DNA from: Turbatrix aceti
Taxonomy: Eukaryota > Nematoda > Chromadorea > Rhabditida > Panagrolaimidae
Assembly (NCBI GenBank): GCA_963969345.1
Contig: OZ017768.1
Location: forward strand, 558,001 to 622,000
Reading direction: 5' to 3'
DNA: 64,000 nt
Shown: positions 33,580-43,700 of the stretch, in pieces
How positions within the stretch are numbered: the first letter of the stretch is position 1
How the letters are laid out: each line of letters begins with the position of its first letter
Notes under the pieces: generated by a model
The model's database searches: none
Told to the model about the DNA's origin: nothing
The model's input: the letters and a program-made list of their open reading frames with translations, nothing else
Position numbers and translations under genes: made by a program

Positions 33580-35090
33580 ATGCATCACCTGGCAGTCGTA
33601 ACCCTCACCTGCTTGCTGTCAGTCGTCATCGCTGTACCGTACCAGCCTTCGTCCTCCAGGCTACAAAGGCTTCAGGGCTTTAGAGACCTGGTCAACGGCG
33701 CTCCAACGCCCCCGGTGAAACCGAAGAGGTATCGATGTGTTCTCATTGAGGGTGACGATGCTCCGGAGGAGCACCCGGCTGCAAAGTACATGGACAAATT
33801 TGTCGTTGATACGAATATTGATTACGGAAAGACTGTGACCCTTGTCGGTACACCTAAGACGGCGACCACAACGACACCTGCTCCGACTACCAGAGCAGTT
33901 TTTGTTCACGTAGGTTTTTTTTCACACAAAAAAATCTTTAAAAAAATTTTTTGTGCAACAAAATGAATTTAGATAAATTTTATTTTTGTTTCAGATGATT
34001 TTAAAATTTTAAAAATATAAAATTGTGTATTTATTTAGCATTATTTTTGAGACATTATACTTTTCCCAACGCTGTTCGGAAAACATTCAACTAAACCCCA
34101 TGTAAATCGTGTTTCCGGTCATTGGATCCGATTCGGTTTCGGTTCATTTGTTAATGCGCGGTCCTTTATAAATATCAAAAATTGGGGCCTACAAACTCGT
34201 CAAAACTTTAAAAAAGTGTGTCAAAAATTTAAGTGTATAAAAACTTTGAAAATGTTATACAAAAAAACCTGCCTAATAAAGTATTTCTTAAAACCGGACA
34301 TATATATCTGTTGCCTTCACTTTCTCACTGCTCTCGATTTCCTCTCGTGGTCATTAACCTCGAAATACATTCCATTCAACCCCCAATTTGATCCAATTTG
34401 TGATTAGAATATACATATGTGGATATTTCAATTTTATACCGGTTTTGCTACATTTTCTTCCGGTAAACTGATGCACTAGTTGAAAATGTATTGTGCAACC
34501 TGATTTTTTTGTGTCAAGAATAGTTGCAAATGTTTACGTCAAACGTGATGCGTTATCAGTATTATAGTTTATTTTTTTTTTAGAATCATCACCACCCCAT
34601 TGTTACCGAAGATGACGACGAAGCCTACTACACCACGACAGCGCGTCCTGCCACTCTGGTCCCCGTAGTCCATATTCCTCCCTTCCGTCGCGTTAATCAA
34701 CCAGTTCGACAACTTCCGGCACCCGCACCCATTCCTAACTCGGTTGCACCAAACGTCCAGGTCCGTCAACCGCTTCGCTCCGTTCAGTTGCCGGCAACGC
34801 CCAACGTCCCCCCTCCAAGTGCCTTCCCGGCCAACGTGGCCCCGCCCAAGCCACCTCCTCCATTCATCGCCAATGCACCTCTCGACCGCCGCGGTCGTCC
34901 CCTGATCCTCTCGCCTCAGCACTGCGACACTCTGAAGCACTACGCAGATATGTTCAGCGTGCCGGATGCCAGAGAATGGGTGCACAACAACTGCGGCTTC
35001 GCACAGACTTATCTCCCCGACGCCACCTGCGAGGAAATCGACATCCTCGTCGCCTCGTGCTACATTCCCCGTCCAAATGGAAGACTTTGA
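33580..35090 (+). CDS. Secreted Pro-rich protein with a C-terminal four-cysteine domain
   Basis: Two exons (33580-33909, 34584-35090; GTAGGT/TTTTTAG, phase 0) encode 278 residues. Residues 1-18 are a clean signal peptide (HHLAVVTLTCLLSVVIA) with cleavage probably after IAVP or nearby. The middle is low-complexity: TTTTPAPTTR, an acidic YY segment, then Pro/Val/Asn/Gln-rich sequence with repeated PAPIPN/PPSAFPAN/PPKPPPPF. The last about 60 residues hold four Cys (CDTLKHYADMF, NNCGFAQTYLP, ATCEEIDILVASC), with spacing near 21, 11 and 9, and an RGRP furin-like stretch just before. This looks like an extracellular matrix, cuticle or egg-coat protein with a small disulfide-bonded domain. I do not recognise the named family. 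Convergent with the receptor gene, with under 100 bp between stops. Confidence 0.8.
33910..34583. other. Intron of the secreted-protein gene
   Basis: 674-nt AT-rich intron, with no embedded gene or element recognised. Confidence 0.6.
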
Positions 35091-35182
35091 CACATTTTTT
35101 TGAATAATAATGTTTATGAAAAATAAAATAAAGTTTTATAAATATGGGGACAAGAAAAACCGTTTAGAGAACAGCGGGAATG

Positions 35183-36939
35183 TTAGTAAGATACCAAATC
35201 AGGTAATATGTATTCATAATCCATAAAGTCCATCGGTATTATGTAAACTACAAATAATACCGAACAAATTACCAACACCGGAATATAGAACAGACATAGA
35301 TACAATGCAATTGGTATTGTGTTTAGCAATCGTTTAATTTTTGAAGCAAAAAAATTATGCGAAGGCTTTGATAAAAACGATGTCAGGCAAAAAGATGAAA
35401 AAAGTGTTTGTCTCCACGATTTGCACAGAATGAAAGGTAAAATGACAGACATTATTGCGAATTCCTGTACCCACTCAAGGATGACAGAAACTATGAATAT
35501 GATCGGATATTCAAATATGCTTTCATACAACCTATGCTTATATAAATCGGTAAAGTAAATGCATGTGCTACAAATTGTAAACAATGCATAAAAAGATACA
35601 AAAAATGAAGTTTGAATGAGAAGATTGTTTTCGGCATTTCTTCGTCGATCGGAAACTTTTGAGCCAAGTGCTGAATTCTGGCGACATCGACTCGCTAAAC
35701 CAGCTGCGAGACAAAATATGGATGATAGTACTGTAGTGCATATATCGGAAATGATGGACATATTAGTGTAAAATGTTTTTAACTCCTCATTTAATCGTGG
35801 ACGGCACGATATCATAATAAATATGCACGGATAAGTCGGATCGTAAGGGAGAATGATAAGAATTGGATAGATCAGTACGAAAACAATGTATATTGCCGTC
35901 AATTTCTTACTCCACAGTGTGTTCATCCGACGCCACAGAATCATAGCTATAGATGAAAAAAGTATTGTAAAAGTAAGTATTGCAAAAAGTAAACTGGTTT
36001 TATCAAATTTGGCCGCCAAAACAAAACAAACAGACAAAAAACACCTCAATAAATATATATTTAAAAAAACAAGATTTGGGGGTGGGGGAATTGAAGCCCC
36101 ATAAACGTGCAAAAAATTATAACACATAGGGGGAGGATTATATCATACCTGTAAACCTGTTGAACGACAAAAGCGTAAACCAAATGCCAATAAAACTCTT
36201 GCTGTGCATATCCATTGCCACAAATAAGTTGCCCGACATCAACCAAAAGCTGTTTTCAAATTCTAAAAAAATGCATCATTATCTTTCAAATTTCTAACCA
36301 AAGTTAAAACTCATTGAAAAAAAACTTTGGCATCAAATGGTTTGAGTAAAGTTTTTTTACAATTACAAAAATTTTATTTTACCACACTAAACGTTATCGG
36401 ACTTTTGAATTCTAAATAAAGAAACTACAACTGAAACAATTTTGATATCAAACGGCCATTTTTTATATTTTTTGATTTAAAAAAATATTACGATATATTT
36501 ATTTTATATTTATTTTACCTTTTTTATTTTTATTTATTTTTATAACCTTTTATAATATTTTTTTCGGCTCGCAAACCGAGCATTCAAACCGTTTGGCTTG
36601 GCTCGAGAGCTCGAATGCTCAGTTTGACCACTCTGCAAACTAACCATTTGAAATTATAGATAAACGAAAGAGGAATTTATAGATGCTAGGGATGATTATT
36701 TCCACAATCGTAAATATGATGTAGTACAATGTGCCGACAAAAAATACTCCAAAAAATGGCGTTCTTAGTATGCTTTTGTTTGAAAGCATATTACGTACCA
36801 TGAATGACATCACAAAAACAACAATGATGATGTTGCACAACTTTAGGCCATAAAATGCACCTTCAACAAAACAAATCACATAAAATTGAATTTTTGCAAG
36901 TTCATAAAAATAAGGATCTAGGTTGGTAGCGTTACTCAT
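35183..36939 (-). CDS. Nematode serpentine (7TM) chemoreceptor-like GPCR
   Basis: Three exons (36939-36645, 36262-36149, 35946-35183) join in phase to 390 residues. Exon 1 gives TM1-TM2 after an extracellular NATN glycosylation-like start. Exon 2 gives TM3, WLMSGNLFVAMDMH...WFTLLSFNR. Exon 3 begins AMILWRRMNTLWSKK, so the spliced product reads NRFTAMILW...NTLWSKK, the TM3/loop2 pattern of nematode chemoreceptor superfamilies. Later helices follow (KLTAIYIVFVLIYPILIIL, the ISDICTTVLSSIFCLAAGLA segment, LLIQTSFFVSFYALFTIC, IIFIVSVILEWVQEFAIMSVILPFIL), then an extra hydrophobic segment near the C-terminus. The NNLLIQTSFFVSFYALF stretch recalls Srg/Srv-type receptors, but I cannot settle the subfamily. 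A different acceptor for exon 3 is possible. Divergent from SGF29 with about 470 bp between starts. Confidence 0.75.
36263..36644 (-). other. First intron of the receptor gene with a possible MITE remnant
   Basis: AT-rich intron. At about 36566-36634 a GC-richer patch contains TCGGCTCGC, GGCTTGGCTCGAGAGCTC, GAATGCTC and a CACTCTG end, reminiscent of the CAGAGTTGTC element at 46173-46325. No matching left end is found. Confidence 0.35.
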
Positions 36940-37411
36940 GAACTCATGAAAAATACAGAATATGTAGATGTCGTATTATTGGTATATGCAAAGCGTTGTC
37001 TGTTTTCGCTGAATCCATATGCTCGTTTTCACCTGTGGAAATGTAATATATATGCAGGTGAAACTTTAAAAATGGAACACCTGGACGATGCTAAGTGGCC
37101 CTACATTTGGTCGTTAACCCCCAAAAATTGTGAAAACAAAATCTCAATTTGCAGGACAGTGTTACGTGCTTACATGAACATAAATTGAAACAAGATATAT
37201 TCGCGAACAAAGGCGAACACTTTTCAAATCGTATACGAACCAACAAAAGCGACTTTTTTATATTTAAAAATTTTCAATTTTCAAAATGCGCGAAGTTTTA
37301 TAAAAGCGCCTGTTTTGTCGCACTTTGCCAAGGAAATTGAATGCGCAACAAAAGATGCGCATTCATTCGAGTTTTTTTGTCATTCACCTTCTCAGGTCCT
37401 GTTTCCCAGTC

Positions 37412-38920
37412 ATGCCTCACAAAGTCAACTCGAAGAAGCTGACCAAGAAGCAGCAGTCCTTCGTGAGGACGAATCTCGCCGGCGTGAAGGACTGTGAGTC
37501 GAGAATCGGCAACCAGGTTCGTCGAACTTTATTTTTTCACCCATGCACTCTATTTTTTGCCTTTCAGCTCGCAGAACTCAAGGAAACGATCCTCGACGGC
37601 AGGCAGAATGCCGCGAACTACGTCCAGGACTACCAGACGCTGCTGGCGGTCAACGGGCAGAGCAGCGAGGCGCTGACCCTCGAGACGCGACTCGGCCTCA
37701 TTGACCTCAACTGGAAGATGGCGCTCAAGCTGCAGCGCGAGATGGACGTCCTCCGGAGCGTGCAGAGCACCGTCGTCGAGATGCAGCGCAGACGCGAGCT
37801 CATCTCGCTGTCGACGATGAAGTCGCGCTCGGAGATGATGGAGACGATCAGTCGCGGCGGCAGACAGCTGCCCCTCTGGCTCGGCGACATCGGACAGGCG
37901 CCTCCCGCACGGGCCGGACGCGTCACCTGCGAGGTCACCGATCCCACGGTCGGCGAGCTCTGCGCTGCTTTTGTCAAGGTAAATTTTCAATTTTTATTAC
38001 TCGAAAGTGTTTTTTTCTTCTAGGACATGTGGATCCTCGCAGAGTGCCGAGCCGTGAATCCCGTGGAGCGAACGGTCGTCGTGAGAGACGTCGACGACGA
38101 GACGGCCGTTCTGCAGTCCGTGGGCTACCACCAGATCCTCCAGCTCCCCGTCTACCGCATGGACCCCGTCCGCAATCCGCAGACCATCTTCGGCAAGCGC
38201 GCGACGGTTCTCGCGCTCTACCCCCAGACGACCTGCTTCTACAAGGGAGTCGTCGAGAGTCCGCCCCTCACTGCCGACGACACTTACCTCGTCACGTTCG
38301 ACGACGAGGAGTACGACGAAGGCACGGCGCCTGCCGTCCACGTGCCCCAGCGCTACGTCATCAACTTCAGGTGGGACTGGTTCGAGTTTTTTGAAAAATA
38401 CTGATAACGCTCCAGGGAGCATCCGAAGCACCTGACGACCAAGACCGTCGACGAGGGCTGCGCGGTCGTCGGCCGGACCACCGAGCCCCCGCCCGGCCGA
38501 CGCAGAGGCGGAACTGGCGGCATCAGGAGGAAGAGCGGCGCGACACCTGCCAGACGACGCTTCAAAATGCGGGACTCGGAAGTACCGGATGAAACGGCTG
38601 CCAGCAGCGCCACAGCCTATGCCCGGCGTCCGAAGCAAGGCGAACCCGCCGAGGAGTCTTCTGAAGAGCGAGCCAGTTCACCTGCCGAAGAAACGCCGGC
38701 GACGAAGCCGAGGAGCAGGCGCCGGGTTGTCCGGGATGAGACCTCGGCGGCGGACGACGACGCGGTTTCCGAAGCGACACCTAGAACGAGGACTCGCAGG
38801 CGACGGACCAGTGCCGGCAGCCCCCGGCGAACGAGGATCTCTCCTGGAAGGTCGGCGGCGCTGCTGGCCAATGCCAGGTTGCTCGACGATTTTTCGGATG
38901 ACGATGATTTTGCCGCCTGA
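37412..38920 (+). CDS. SGF29: SGF29, SAGA/ATAC histone-reader subunit, with long C-terminal extension
   Basis: Four exons (37412-37516, 37568-37978, 38024-38370, 38416-38920), phase-consistent, give 455 residues. SGF29 is the tandem-Tudor subunit that recruits SAGA-type acetyltransferase complexes to H3K4me3. The N-terminal half is helical/coiled-coil (LAELKETILDG to LQREMDVLRSVQ). The C-terminal tandem Tudor spans about 150-295: WILAECRAVNP, VVVRDVDDET, then ALYPQTTCFYKGVV, the most characteristic SGF29 stretch, followed by YLVTFDDEEYDEG and QRYVINF. Animal SGF29 normally ends soon after this (human 293 residues). Here about 160 further residues rich in Arg, Ser, Glu and Thr are encoded in the same frame through the last exon, ending in an acidic DDFSDDDDF. 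Exons are GC-rich compared with neighbours. The start lies two bases after TTTCCCAG. Confidence 0.93.
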
Positions 38921-39046
38921 TAACTTTTTTGGTTGGTCCTTTCGATCTGTTTATAAAAATTTACAAAATTTGTCATCTCGATTTGACACAAATCACATGT
39001 TACAAATTACCGTTATTTTATCCTGTCGCCGGGTGCAACCACAATA

Positions 39047-40351
39047 TTAACGAGGGCACATGGCATGACGTCCGCCGTCGACGGGGAGCGTGGCGCCAGT
39101 GATGAAGCTCGCAGCATCGCTGGCGAGGAATGCGATAGCTCTTGCGACTTCTTCAGGCTGTCCGACACGTCCGAGGGCATGGGTGGTCTTCGAGTGCTCC
39201 AGGAACTTGGCGTATTCCTCGTTGTTGAGTCCCCCTCGAGTGTGAAGTTCGGTTTGTGTCACTCCTGGGCTAAAAAAACAAAACTTGATTTCCAAAAATA
39301 AAAACGAAAAAACCAACTTGACGGCATTGACTCGAACTTGGTTAGTCGCGAGTTCCAGGGCAACGCACCGGGTCATCTGATCGACCGCGGATTTGGAGAT
39401 GTTGTAGGCGAGTACACCGGGGAACTGCAAAAAAAAGAAAATCAAAAAATGCGAGAAACGACCTAAAAACCTACAGATCGCATGCCGTTGACGCTTGATA
39501 CGTTCACAATGTTGCCCTGGGCCTTGATAAGCAAAGGAGCAGCCTTGGCAGTGATGTTGTAGATCGCGCGAACGTTAAGGTCCATGACTCGGTCATACTG
39601 CTCAAGAGAGGTCGTCAAGATTGATCCTCGATCGATCAGACCGGCACTGTTTACCTGTAAAAACATTATTATAGAATAACAAAAAAAGTATCGTAAGTAC
39701 AACAGCAAATTCAACTCACGACAAGCTCGTCATCATTCCCAACACTCAACTCAGCTCTAACCACGAACTATCCCTCCCTCAATCTGAGCTGCGCACTCTG
39801 AGTATTGTGCAAAAAGCAACATTTCAAAAATGTTAGTACCGTGTTATAAAAATCGTAAAAAGTTTTGTCTTATTTTTCACCTCTTTTGTTAACAAAAAAT
39901 TTCATTTTCAAAAATGCCTCAAAACCCACCAAAATATCGAGTTTACTGCCGTAAACCTCGTCAACGATCTTGAAGAGTCCCTCGACGTCGGCTTCTTTCG
40001 TGACATCAGCTGGAGCGGCTTTGACGAGCGCCTGAAGCTGAGACTTTCGGTGTTATATCAACGAAGAGTGTCGTACTTACCTGGCCCGGGAGTCGTTTGA
40101 GTTCCTCAACAAGAGTGTTGAGGCGTTCTGAGTTTCGGGCGACGACGATGACCGAAGCTCCCAGCTCGCGGAAAAGCTTCGCTGTCGCCTGACCGATGCC
40201 ACTGGACGCTCCTTAAATACTTAATTTTTATGAATGTGGAACAACAAACAGTTTTATGGCAATTGAAAAATCATGGATATAAAAACAACAAACCGATGAT
40301 CAAGGCTGACTTTCCAGTGAGGTTGACAATCGACGGGATTTGTAGCGCCAT
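39047..40351 (-). CDS. Short-chain dehydrogenase/reductase (classical SDR, FabG/xylulose-reductase-like)
   Basis: Six exons (40351-40294, 40211-40081, 40037-39930, 39654-39475, 39424-39318, 39269-39047) join in phase to 268 residues, normal for a classical SDR. NAD(P)-dependent oxidoreductase features: glycine motif GASSGIG near residue 20, ADV at the adenine-binding position, VNSAG (NNAG-type), NIVNVSS with the catalytic Ser, YNISK with catalytic Tyr and Lys, VNAVNPGVTQTELH and the C-terminal SFITGATLPVDGG typical of this subgroup. VVVAR after beta-2 suggests NADPH preference, which is an inference. The Thr usually preceding the first Gly is Ile (LIIGASSGIG). One intron is only 43 nt. Divergent from the helicase-like gene and convergent with SGF29. 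Substrate cannot be told from sequence. Confidence 0.92.
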
Positions 40352-40804
40352 TTTGGTAAGATTTGATGGTTTTAGGAGCTTCTATAAAAACTGTTCAATC
40401 AATAGATCAAAAACTGTAAACAAAAAAACGGTAAACAAGGGGTCAAAGATCTGAAAAAAAGGTGTACAAACATCATCAGGACACGCAAAGCAACATTTTG
40501 TTGCATTTTATGCGCGCAACGTGCGGGAAAATCGTTGGTGTCAATATTCACTGAATAACGTGCATTTTTTGATGAGTCGTTTTTTACGATCCACTGTCAT
40601 CTTTTTTGGTGTTTTGGAGTTTATATTTTGCATTTTTTTAGTATCAGGCCTATTTGCATGCGAATGCCGGGAACTTGTTCCAGAACAAAATGTAGTGGGG
40701 GTTACGGTATGGGTTACGGTATACTGTACAAAATGTCGTTATTTTGCATATTTTTTAACCCTTTGCAATAATTTTTTTCAGTAACTCACAATCGAGGCTA
40801 ATTA

Positions 40805-43045
40805 ATGAGTGATTTTTACGGGTATGATCACATGTCCTGGCGTAGAGCAGCGAGTGCATTTTACCAACCGAGGATCGATCTTTTGTGGCATTCTGAGATG
40901 CTTTTAGATGATGACCAACTTTCTATAGCTTACCGTTTCCGGGCTTTGTCAATGATTTCATTCGTGGGTTTGCCAAATTTCCAGTTTGGTTGTTTTTTGG
41001 TGAGAGTTGAATTTATGGCTTTTTTTCGTAATTTTTAGGCCTCATCGTCAGCATACGATTGCGTCTTTGAAGACGTACCCGAATCATCCGCTTTCCCGTT
41101 GTCCACCGCATCGCTGAACATGAACTCCTCGACCACGTCGTCCCCGATCTACGATTCGTCGCCTCTGGACCTGGCAGAAATGTCCTTGAACAACAGAACG
41201 GTCTCTGTTCTGTCAACTGAATCCAGCACGACGACAAGTTCATCTGAATCTAGTCTGACGTCCGATTCATCCTCGAGCACTACACCCGGCTATGAAGAGT
41301 AAGTTTTATGATTTTTTACCCAAAAAATGCAAAAATTTATTTTACCCAAAAATATTCAAAAATGCATTTTTTTTCTTACAGTTCAATCGAAGCTCATTTT
41401 GACAACCAAACCGTGCTCGGAGATCTCAGAATGTTCGGCGTTAATTATTTTAACTTCGTTCAGAACAAGATCCTGGATTTTGTCAACAGCAACCGTCGGT
41501 GTGAATGGATAAACGCTTCGCCGTCGAGTGGGAAAAGCGGTTACTTTTTTCTATTATATTACCCCTCAAAATACCTCTTTTTTTTCAGTCGGTGCCCTCC
41601 TGGCGGTCATGGAATACGTCTCTCGCCAAATCAACGACTATTCCGACGTCCACCGCGAGCCCGAAATCAAAGTCTTGATATTCGTCGCCTCTGGCGTTGC
41701 CGGTCGTCGCATGTACAGCGATCTGCGAAAGATGAGCGGAGGCTTCAACCTTTCCATCGGTACTCATCTCGGCCCCGGCAGTCCCATTGACGACGAATCA
41801 TCAGTCATTGTCAGGGGATGTGATGTCGTTATCACTTCCCTTGAACGTCTTCAGACTCATCGGATCGATGAATACGTAGGTGATATCCAAGATACCATAT
41901 TTTTACCATAATTTATTAAGTATTTGAAATACGTTGAATTAATTATCTTTGACGACGCTGAGTGCTACATCGGGGACCTCAAGCGTCTTCGATATGGATT
42001 TGATGAGTTTCAACGACGCGAACTGTATTTCTCGTCTTGTTTGCTGCCTTCGACTGAATTACCGCCTGGCATTCCGTTAACCCTCATGGGCAGTCACCTC
42101 GCTTTTCTCTGTTATATCACTCAAGAGTTTTATCAGTTATCCACCCAATACATTGTTTCGGATATTTACAAGCTTTTGAAGCGAGAAGGTTGGTTTTTTA
42201 TCTTCTAATCGGCGCGAAAAGGCGCGGAAGGTTCGAAATTACTCGTTTTACAAAAATTACGATCACTGACAACGTAATTCGTGTCGAGACATTTGAAGAT
42301 ACGGTCGTCGTCACAAAAGTGTCGTATTTCAAGATTTTACTTTCTTTCCAAATTATGTTTTGCGAAAAAGTATCGTAATGGAAAACTGTTATTTTATTAG
42401 TTGTTATCTCTTTTTTGTTCCTGGCCAATTAAAATTGTTTCTGGCCTATAAAAACCCGTTTTGATTATAAAAGTGCATGTTTTTTTGACGTCATAAATTT
42501 TAGGTTACCCCCAGACTGTTATTTTCCTTCCCAGTAAGGAGCATGCTATCTGGATTTGGGCCATGCTTTGGTACAACGAAAAGAAACCTCTCGAAGTCAA
42601 CGCGGAATTGTACCATCGATATTTTCAACCCGGTGGAGTGAGTAACATCCACCGTTTCAATGCGAAGGAATTCAATATTCTGGTTACCACCGACGATCTC
42701 GCTACTGGATGGCCGCTTGACGTCAGTTTGGTTCGTTTTTTTACTTTTTTTCGCATCTTTTTAGAAATCATTTTTTTATTGCAGGTGATTCATATCGGTA
42801 TTCCGGATTCGTTGATGATGTTCTTCAAGCGTGTGTCTCGGCTCGTTCAGACGATTCCGTTTGAAGACAGAACGGATCCTTCGAGGCACCGTCCAACGAG
42901 CGTCATGTTCGTCGACAAGGACGTGCTGAATTTGAATCGCCAACACGGCAGGGCCAATTTGTCCGAGGAAGTCGAAGCCATGCGTGAAATTCTGAGTCTG
43001 GCGGAACTCTATAACCCGATTCCAGATTTCATCCGGCACGCTTAA
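40805..43045 (+). CDS. DEAD-box helicase-like protein with degenerate catalytic motifs
   Basis: Seven exons (40805-40999, 41039-41298, 41382-41539, 41589-41875, 41921-42188, 42504-42730, 42785-43045), phase-consistent, encode 551 residues. About 65 N-terminal residues are followed by a Ser/Thr-rich disordered stretch, then two RecA-like lobes. Motif positions: I, ASPSSGKS (197-204); Ia, VASGVAGR where PTRELA is expected; Ib, ITSLERL for TPGR; II, IFDDAE (DDAE, 311-314) for DEAD; III, MGS for SAT; IV, TVIFLP; V, VTTDDLATGWPLD (450-462), well kept; VI, FFKRVSRL for HRxGRxxR. The fold is therefore kept, but several ATP/RNA-contact residues, above all the motif VI arginines, are replaced. The start follows TTTTTTCAG by 17 bases. 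Region 42190-42503 is treated as intron but contains a relic-like open stretch. Role unknown; DEAD-box relatives in nematodes act in germ granules and small-RNA pathways. Confidence 0.8.
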
Positions 43046-43620
43046 GTTAGTTGAGATTTTTGGGGAAAAAACGAGACATTTTTTAAATCCAAGTTTAATT
43101 ATTTTTATTTTTTAGGTACGATTAACCGGACCGGCCTACAGTTTTCACTTAATTCTCACAAAAACGTGTAACCTGAAAAATTACGGGATGTAGAAACATG
43201 AGAAATTAATTTTATAAAAAACCGATTTTCAGGATTATTGCATTGGATTCTACAAATTCGACCTGTTCCACCACGATATCTCGCTTTTCCACCACAAATT
43301 GACCATAACTGACGACAATTTGACGGCAGGGCTCTGAATAATCGGGCCTCGGATCGGATTTTGTAGTTCTTTCTTGTGATTTTGTAAATCCTCCCATATT
43401 TACTGTTTCTTAATAGTATCACCAAATGTTAAATAAATCATATGCATCACAAATTTGTTTTCAATCAGTTTTGAGCGAACAAATGATTTTGGCACCATTA
43501 CTTTAGTTTTACACCAATTGTCAGTAAAATTTATCCTTGTTCGCAAACAAACAAAAAAAATCCGATTTGTTGATGAATCGTCCATCCGTGGTCTCGTCCT
43601 TTTTGTTGATCATGATTCCG
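43046..43620. other. Non-coding region downstream of the helicase-like gene
   Basis: AT-rich with no supported gene. Confidence 0.4.
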
Positions 43621-43627
43621 AAAATAT

Positions 43628-43700
43628 TATAAATAGTAGTGCAATTCCGTCTGTCGCTCTCTCATCCCACCACCTGAGCTCAGGTGTTGTCTGTGTGCGC
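43628..43700 (+). promoter_or_regulatory. Candidate core promoter: TATA box and palindromic double E-box
   Basis: TATAAATA at 43628-43635 is followed about 30 bp later by pyrimidine-rich initiator-like sequence (about 43660). A perfect 16-bp palindrome, CACCTGAGCTCAGGTG (43671-43686), holds two inverted CACCTG E-boxes of the Snail/ZEB/bHLH type. A local GC rise follows to about 43820. It might drive a distal 5' exon of the gene at the right edge. Confidence 0.35.

Noticed and set aside
36566..36634. Possible second copy of the CAGAGTTGTC-family MITE
   Set aside because: Only a right-end-like CACTCTG and GGCTCG palindromes are present. No left end or target duplication, so not called as an element.
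37550..38638. Long minus-strand frames antisense to SGF29
   Set aside because: They arise from the GC-rich codon use of SGF29 and contain no domain or splice logic.
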